Part shown: positions 60,311 through 64,000 of the stretch, one piece after another
Position numbering within the stretch: the stretch's first letter is position 1
How the letters are laid out: every line of letters begins with the position of its first letter
NCBI RefSeq assembly: GCF_006717145.1
Contig: NZ_VFQF01000002.1
Location: 1,426,001-1,490,000 of the forward strand
DNA from: Humibacillus xanthopallidus
Lineage (GTDB): Bacteria; Actinomycetota; Actinomycetes; Actinomycetales; Dermatophilaceae
DNA: 64,000 bases
Direction: 5' to 3'
Made by a program: the position numbers and the translations under genes
Notes under the pieces: model-generated
Databases searched by the model: none
What the model saw: the letters and a program-made list of their open reading frames with translations, nothing else
What the model was told of the DNA's origin: nothing

Positions 60311-60735
60311 CCGAACCGACCCTCACCCCGCCGTCCGAGATGAGCGACGAGGCCAAGCTCGCCCTGGCCCGCGAGATGTTCCACGCGTGGGACACCAAGG
60401 ACTGGGAGGGCGTCATCGACCTCTTCGCCGACGACGGTGTGCTCCACAGCGTCATGCAGGAGCCCCTCGTCGGACGCGACGTCGTCGGCGAGCGGATCCG
60501 TGCCCTCGGTGCCATCACCGAGCGGATCACCTTGCACATCAAGGCGATCGGCCTCATCGACGGCAAGGTCTTCGTCCAGCGCGTCGACGACTTCGACACG
60601 GTCACCGGCTCGCACGGCGCGGTGCCGGTCGTCGGCATCCTCTCCATGGCAGGCGGTCGCGTGACCGAGTGGCTCGAGTACTACGACCGCCCCAGCCTGC
60701 TCGCCGGCATGGGCGTCGACGCACCCGCCCACTGA
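60307..60735 (+). CDS. Limonene-epoxide-hydrolase/NTF2-like protein
   Basis: 142 residues. The fold is LAREMFHAWDTKDWEGVIDL, FADDGVLHSVMQ, then VFVQRVDDFD and GRVTEWLEYYDRP. The Arg-x-Asp pair (QRVDDF) and a late Asp (EYYD) resemble the catalytic Asp-Arg-Asp set of limonene-1,2-epoxide hydrolase, but Tyr and Asn partners are not certain. It may open an epoxide or be a dehydratase. Coupled both sides by overlapping start-stop codons. Confidence 0.8.
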   Translation: MTEPTLTPPSEMSDEAKLALAREMFHAWDTKDWEGVIDLFADDGVLHSVMQEPLVGRDVVGERIRALGAITERITLHIKAIGLIDGKVFVQRVDDFDTVTGSHGAVPVVGILSMAGGRVTEWLEYYDRPSLLAGMGVDAPAH

Positions 60736-62318
60736 TGGCACTGACGGCGCTGATGGCGCCACCCTGGGCGCTCGACGTCGTGACCGCCATGGGGCGGGCC
60801 GGAGACGCCGTCGCCTTCCGCCAGCCCTCCGGCAGCGGGGGTCTCGACGGCGCGACCGTGCGCACCCACGCGGAGAGCCGCGCCCGAGCGGCACGGCTCG
60901 CGCACGCTCTCGTCGCACACGGCATACGCCCTGGTGACCGGGTGGCGCTCGTCGTGGAGTCGACGGCGGACGCCGTCGAGGCCTACCTCGCGTTGGGGCT
61001 CGCGGGTGCCACCGCGGTCCAGGTCAACGACCGGCTCCAGGTGGCGGAGATCGCGGAGGTGCTCGACGCGGCGTCGCCGCGAGCGGTGGTGCACACCGCG
61101 GGCCACGCCGGGCGGCTCGAGGACCTGCTCGCCGGGGGCGGGGTCGAGGTGGTCAGCCTCGGCGGACGGCTCGGCTGCACCACGCTCGACGCCGACGACG
61201 CCGCACGGCACGGGGTGAGCGCCCCGCCCGAGGTGACCGTCGACCCCCGAGCCGCTGCCATCGTCGGCTTCACGAGCGGAACGACCGGACGACCCAAGGG
61301 CGTCGTGCACAGCCAGGCCAACCTCGCGCGCATCGTGCGGCACATGCCGGTGCACGACGGGCTGCGCTGGGGGAGCCGCTGCGCCTTCACCGGCACCCTC
61401 GCCTTCGCCGCGGGCATCTGGGGAGTCGTGCTGCCGCACCTCTGGGTCGGCGGCGAGCTCTCCTTCATGGCAGGGCTCCCGCCCGACGAGTGGGTCCGGC
61501 GGATGGTCGCCGAGCGCACCAACTTCACGTATGCGCCGACGCCGCTCATGGGGGCGCTCGCCGCCGAGGTCCGCCGCCGGCCGGAGGTGCTCGACCACCT
61601 CGACGGCGTGCTGCACTCGGGCTCGATCGCGCCGCGTGAGAGCGTCGTCGACCTCGTCTCCGCGATCGGGCACCGCTACGTCGAGACCTACGGCATGACC
61701 GAGACCGGGGCGCCGGTCACCGCGACCGTCCCCGACGACTGGCGGCCAGGCAGCACGGCCGATGACCCCTTCGCCTCCGCCGGGAGGGCGGTCAGCATCG
61801 CGCGACTCGAGATCCACGGGCCTGACGGGCAGCGGCTGGGCCCGGGCGAGGTGGGGGAGGTCGTCGTCGAGAGCGACACCCTCTTCGACGGCTACCTCGA
61901 CGCGCCGGAGCTGACGGCGGAGGCGGTGCGCGACGGGCGCCTGCACACCGGCGACCTCGGGTCGCTCGACGCGGCCGGCCACCTCTACGTGCGGGGGCGG
62001 TCGAAGGAGATGATCGTCACCGGAGGAATGAACGTCTATCCGGCGGAGGTCGAGCGGGTCATGGCGCAGGCGCACGGCGTGGCGGAGGTGGCCGTCTTCG
62101 GGCTGCCCGACGAGCGGTGGGGCGAGACCGTGGCGGCGGCCGTCGTCGCACGCCCCGGTGCCGACCTCGACGTCGAGGCGCTGCGCGAGCACGTGCGCGA
62201 GCGGATGGCGGGCTACAAGAAGCCGACCCGCATCCACGTCGTCGACGAGCTGCCGCGCAACGCGAGCCTCAAGGTGCGCAAGGACGTGCTGCAGCGCCGC
62301 TTCGGTGGTGCCCCGTGA
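60735..62318 (+). CDS. AMP-dependent acyl-CoA synthetase (4)
   Basis: 527 residues. Motifs: GFTSGTTGRPKGVVHSQANL, ETYGMTETGAPVTATV, GDLGSLDAAGHLYVRGRSKE and NASLKVRKDVLQRR with the catalytic Lys. Typical ANL ligase length. It shares one base (TGATG) with the preceding gene and overlaps the nitronate monooxygenase by four bases. The presence of two ligases in one operon suggests activation of two acids in one pathway. Confidence 0.9.
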   Translation: MALTALMAPPWALDVVTAMGRAGDAVAFRQPSGSGGLDGATVRTHAESRARAARLAHALVAHGIRPGDRVALVVESTADAVEAYLALGLAGATAVQVNDRLQVAEIAEVLDAASPRAVVHTAGHAGRLEDLLAGGGVEVVSLGGRLGCTTLDADDAARHGVSAPPEVTVDPRAAAIVGFTSGTTGRPKGVVHSQANLARIVRHMPVHDGLRWGSRCAFTGTLAFAAGIWGVVLPHLWVGGELSFMAGLPPDEWVRRMVAERTNFTYAPTPLMGALAAEVRRRPEVLDHLDGVLHSGSIAPRESVVDLVSAIGHRYVETYGMTETGAPVTATVPDDWRPGSTADDPFASAGRAVSIARLEIHGPDGQRLGPGEVGEVVVESDTLFDGYLDAPELTAEAVRDGRLHTGDLGSLDAAGHLYVRGRSKEMIVTGGMNVYPAEVERVMAQAHGVAEVAVFGLPDERWGETVAAAVVARPGADLDVEALREHVRERMAGYKKPTRIHVVDELPRNASLKVRKDVLQRRFGGAP

Positions 62319-63307
62319 CCCGCGACGAGCTGCTCGCGGCCCTGCGGCTGCCGGTCGTGGCTGCGCCGATGTTCCTCGTGTCGGGCACCGAGCTCGTCGT
62401 CGCGGCCGCGCGGGCCGGGGTGCTCGGCGCCTTTCCGACGCAGAACTGCCGGACGGCCGAGCAGCTCGACGAGTGGCTGGCGACGATCGCCGAGGGGGTG
62501 GGCTCGCGGCCGTGGGCCGTCAACCTCGTCACCCACAGCAGCAACACGCGGCTCGCCGACGACCTGAGGCTCGTGGCGGAGTACCGTCCGCCCGTCGTCA
62601 TCACGGCGCTCGGGTCGCCCCGACCGGTGATGGAGGTCGTCAAGGGCTACGGCGGCCTCGTCGTCGGTGACGTCGTGAGCATTGCCCTGGCGCGCAAGGC
62701 GGTTGCCGCCGGCGTCGACGGCCTGGCGTGCATCAGCGCCGGCGCCGGTGGCCACACGGGCCACCTCTCTCCCTTCGCCTTCGTGTCGGCAGTGCGTGAC
62801 TTCTTCGACGGCATCGTCACCGTCGGCGGCGGCATCGCCGACGGTGCGGGAGTTGCCGGCGCTCTCGCCGCGGGCGCCGACCTCGTCTACATGGGCACCC
62901 GCTTCCTCGCCTCGCGCGAGAGCCTCGCGCCGGACGCCTACAAGCAGATGGTGGTCGAGCACGGGCCCGACGACCTCGTCGTGAGCGCCGGCGTCACCGG
63001 CACCCCGGCGTCGTGGCTGCGACCGAGCCTGCTCGCCCACGGGCTCGACCCCGACCACCTCGTCCACGAGGGCGGCCGCAGCTATGACGCGGCGCAGGCG
63101 CCTGCCGCGCGGTGGTCGCAGCTGTGGGCGGCCGGGCAGGGCCTGCAGTCGATCCACGCGGTGGCGCCGGTGGCCGAGATCGTCGACGAGCTCGAAGCCG
63201 AGTTAGCCGCCGCTGCAGAGCGGTTCACCCGCCTCACGTCCAGCCTCGCTGGGCGGAGCACGAAGGCTCCCGCGTCCGGAGCGCGGGGTGTCGGCGGCGC
63301 GACCTAG
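62315..63307 (+). CDS. Nitronate monooxygenase (2-nitropropane dioxygenase family)
   Basis: 330 residues, FMN TIM barrel. Motifs: LPVVAAPMFLVSGTELVVAA, CISAGAGGHTGHLSPFAFV (His that acts as base) and GGGIADGAGVAGALAAGADL with YMGTRFLASRES for the phosphate of FMN. Family members oxidise alkyl nitronates, but many are uncharacterised and some act as enoyl reductases; the latter would suit the cluster. The GTG overlaps the ligase stop. It is the last gene of the liv-ligase operon. Confidence 0.87.
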   Translation: MTRDELLAALRLPVVAAPMFLVSGTELVVAAARAGVLGAFPTQNCRTAEQLDEWLATIAEGVGSRPWAVNLVTHSSNTRLADDLRLVAEYRPPVVITALGSPRPVMEVVKGYGGLVVGDVVSIALARKAVAAGVDGLACISAGAGGHTGHLSPFAFVSAVRDFFDGIVTVGGGIADGAGVAGALAAGADLVYMGTRFLASRESLAPDAYKQMVVEHGPDDLVVSAGVTGTPASWLRPSLLAHGLDPDHLVHEGGRSYDAAQAPAARWSQLWAAGQGLQSIHAVAPVAEIVDELEAELAAAAERFTRLTSSLAGRSTKAPASGARGVGGAT

Positions 63308-63310
63308 GGT
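63305..63310 (+). promoter_or_regulatory. -10 box of leaderless promoter (RecB-like nuclease)
   Basis: TAGGGT, 6 bases before the GTG at 63317; its first base-pair overlaps the preceding stop codon. Confidence 0.55.
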
Positions 63311-63316
63311 GGGCGC

Positions 63317-64000
63317 GTGACGACGCGCCCCGCAGAGCAGGAGACCTTCGCCGGCATGCCCACGCCGCTCTACAGTGGCTCGCCGTCCCGCCTCATGGCC
63401 TGGCTCGACTGCCCACGCCGCTACCGCATGCAGTACCTCGACCGGCCCAAGCCGGCCGCCCGGGCGCAGCGCGCCCACACCTCCGTCGGCATCGCGACCC
63501 ACAACGTGCTCCGCGACTTCTGGGACCTGCCGCCCGAGCAGCGCACTCCCGCAGGGGTGGCCGAGCTCGTGCGCACGTCGTGGATCGACGTCGGCTTCCG
63601 CGACCCCGAGCAGTCCGCGGTGTGGCGCATGCGGGTGCGCGAGGTCGTCACCGACTACCTGCGCACCTCCGACCGCGAGCGCCAGCCCGTGGGCATCGAG
63701 CGCAGCGTCTCGCTCAAGACCGACGAGGTCGCCATCACGGGCCGCATCGACCGACTCGACGACCGCGACGGCGAGCTCGTCGTCGTCGACTACAAGACGG
63801 GCCGTCAGGTGCCCACCGACGACGATGCCCGCACGTCGCTGCCCCTCGCGCTGTATGCCGTCGCGTGCGCCCGCATGTTCCGCCGGCCCTGCCACCGGGT
63901 CGAGCTCCACCACGTGCCGACCGGCACCGTGGCCGCCCACGAGCACACCGACGAGTCGCTGGGCCGCAAGGTCACCGAGGCCGAGTCGATCGCCTCCGAC
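63317..64000 (+). CDS. RecB-family PD-(D/E)XK nuclease (3' end cut by window)
   Basis: 228 codons are visible and the frame runs off the window. YSGSPSRLMAWLDCPRRYRM is the conserved N-terminal Ser-x-Leu and Cys-Pro-x-Arg motif; the nuclease core is ITGRIDRLDDRDGELVVVDY with KTGRQVP, giving the Asp, Asp and Lys of PD-(D/E)XK. Actinobacterial members of this single-domain RecB-like family are about 280-300 residues, so some 60 residues are missing. The role is probably DNA repair or end processing. Preceded by a leaderless promoter directly after the nitronate monooxygenase stop. Confidence 0.88.
   Translation, partial: MTTRPAEQETFAGMPTPLYSGSPSRLMAWLDCPRRYRMQYLDRPKPAARAQRAHTSVGIATHNVLRDFWDLPPEQRTPAGVAELVRTSWIDVGFRDPEQSAVWRMRVREVVTDYLRTSDRERQPVGIERSVSLKTDEVAITGRIDRLDDRDGELVVVDYKTGRQVPTDDDARTSLPLALYAVACARMFRRPCHRVELHHVPTGTVAAHEHTDESLGRKVTEAESIASD

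Overview
The window is one continuous stretch of high-GC (about 70 percent) bacterial chromosome. Many genes start with GTG, genes often overlap by four bases (ATGA or GTGA), and the gene content is typical of Actinomycetota. The order sigE, zinc anti-sigma factor, htrA, tatB, mrp, with an O-methyltransferase divergent from sigE and a dapE/LOG-family pair nearby, matches the sigE neighbourhood known from mycobacteria. General style suggests Micrococcales (Intrasporangiaceae-like), but that placement is an inference. I saw no tRNA, rRNA, CRISPR array or insertion sequence.

Region 1 (1-17.2 kb) is housekeeping: dapE (cut by the window edge), a LOG-family phosphoribohydrolase, a DivIVA-domain membrane protein, a PIG-V-like mannosyltransferase, an AbiEi/DUF559-type gene between palindromes, an enoyl-CoA hydratase, a small DUF3117 protein, the sigE stress locus with its anti-sigma factor, HtrA protease and TatB, Mrp, a DUF1003 plus MgtE-N/CBS pair, and two CitE/malyl-CoA-lyase-type enzymes. 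Region 2 (17.3-23.2 kb) holds a membrane transporter, a Tat-exported M15/extensin-like protein, a repeat-rich non-coding stretch, a nitroreductase, a pentapeptide/DinB protein, an AT-richer orphan membrane protein and a RIO kinase.

Region 3 (23.2-28 kb) is the most unusual locus: one 1483-codon reading frame joining an alpha/beta-hydrolase, a histone-H1-like linker, a CHAT protease and a caspase (peptidase C14) domain. All three active-site signatures are visible. The CHAT-caspase junction carries a hairpin and a Shine-Dalgarno sequence directly before an in-frame ATG, as if two genes had been joined or a short caspase isoform were made.

Region 4 (28-39.2 kb) has an acyl-CoA dehydrogenase, a YflT-type stress protein, a lipoprotein whose ribosome binding site lies in a hairpin, aminopeptidase P, a ThrE-type exporter, a MaoC hydratase, a frameshifted AbiEi/DUF559 gene bracketed by inverted repeats, a secreted copper-radical (galactose-oxidase-like) oxidase and a PHP phosphoesterase. 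Region 5 (39.2-63.3 kb) is a large catabolic block: acyl-CoA thioesterase, DUF1295 membrane reductase, SDRs, two unusual thiolases, a carotenoid-cleavage-type oxygenase, a tandem HxlR regulator, four AMP-dependent acyl-CoA ligases, two SnoaL/epoxide-hydrolase-fold proteins, a complete branched-chain-type (Liv) ABC importer and a nitronate monooxygenase. Together these look like uptake, CoA activation and beta-oxidation-like breakdown of a hydrophobic carboxylic acid; the substrate cannot be read from sequence. The window ends inside a RecB-like nuclease gene.

Two window-wide patterns stand out. The 8-mer GTATGCCG (either strand) occurs about 45 times, 43 of them as GTATGCCGY, far above chance, both in genes and between them. 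And at least eleven genes have a TAnnnT box ending 6-7 bases before the start codon, the signature of leaderless transcripts; this was used to choose several starts.
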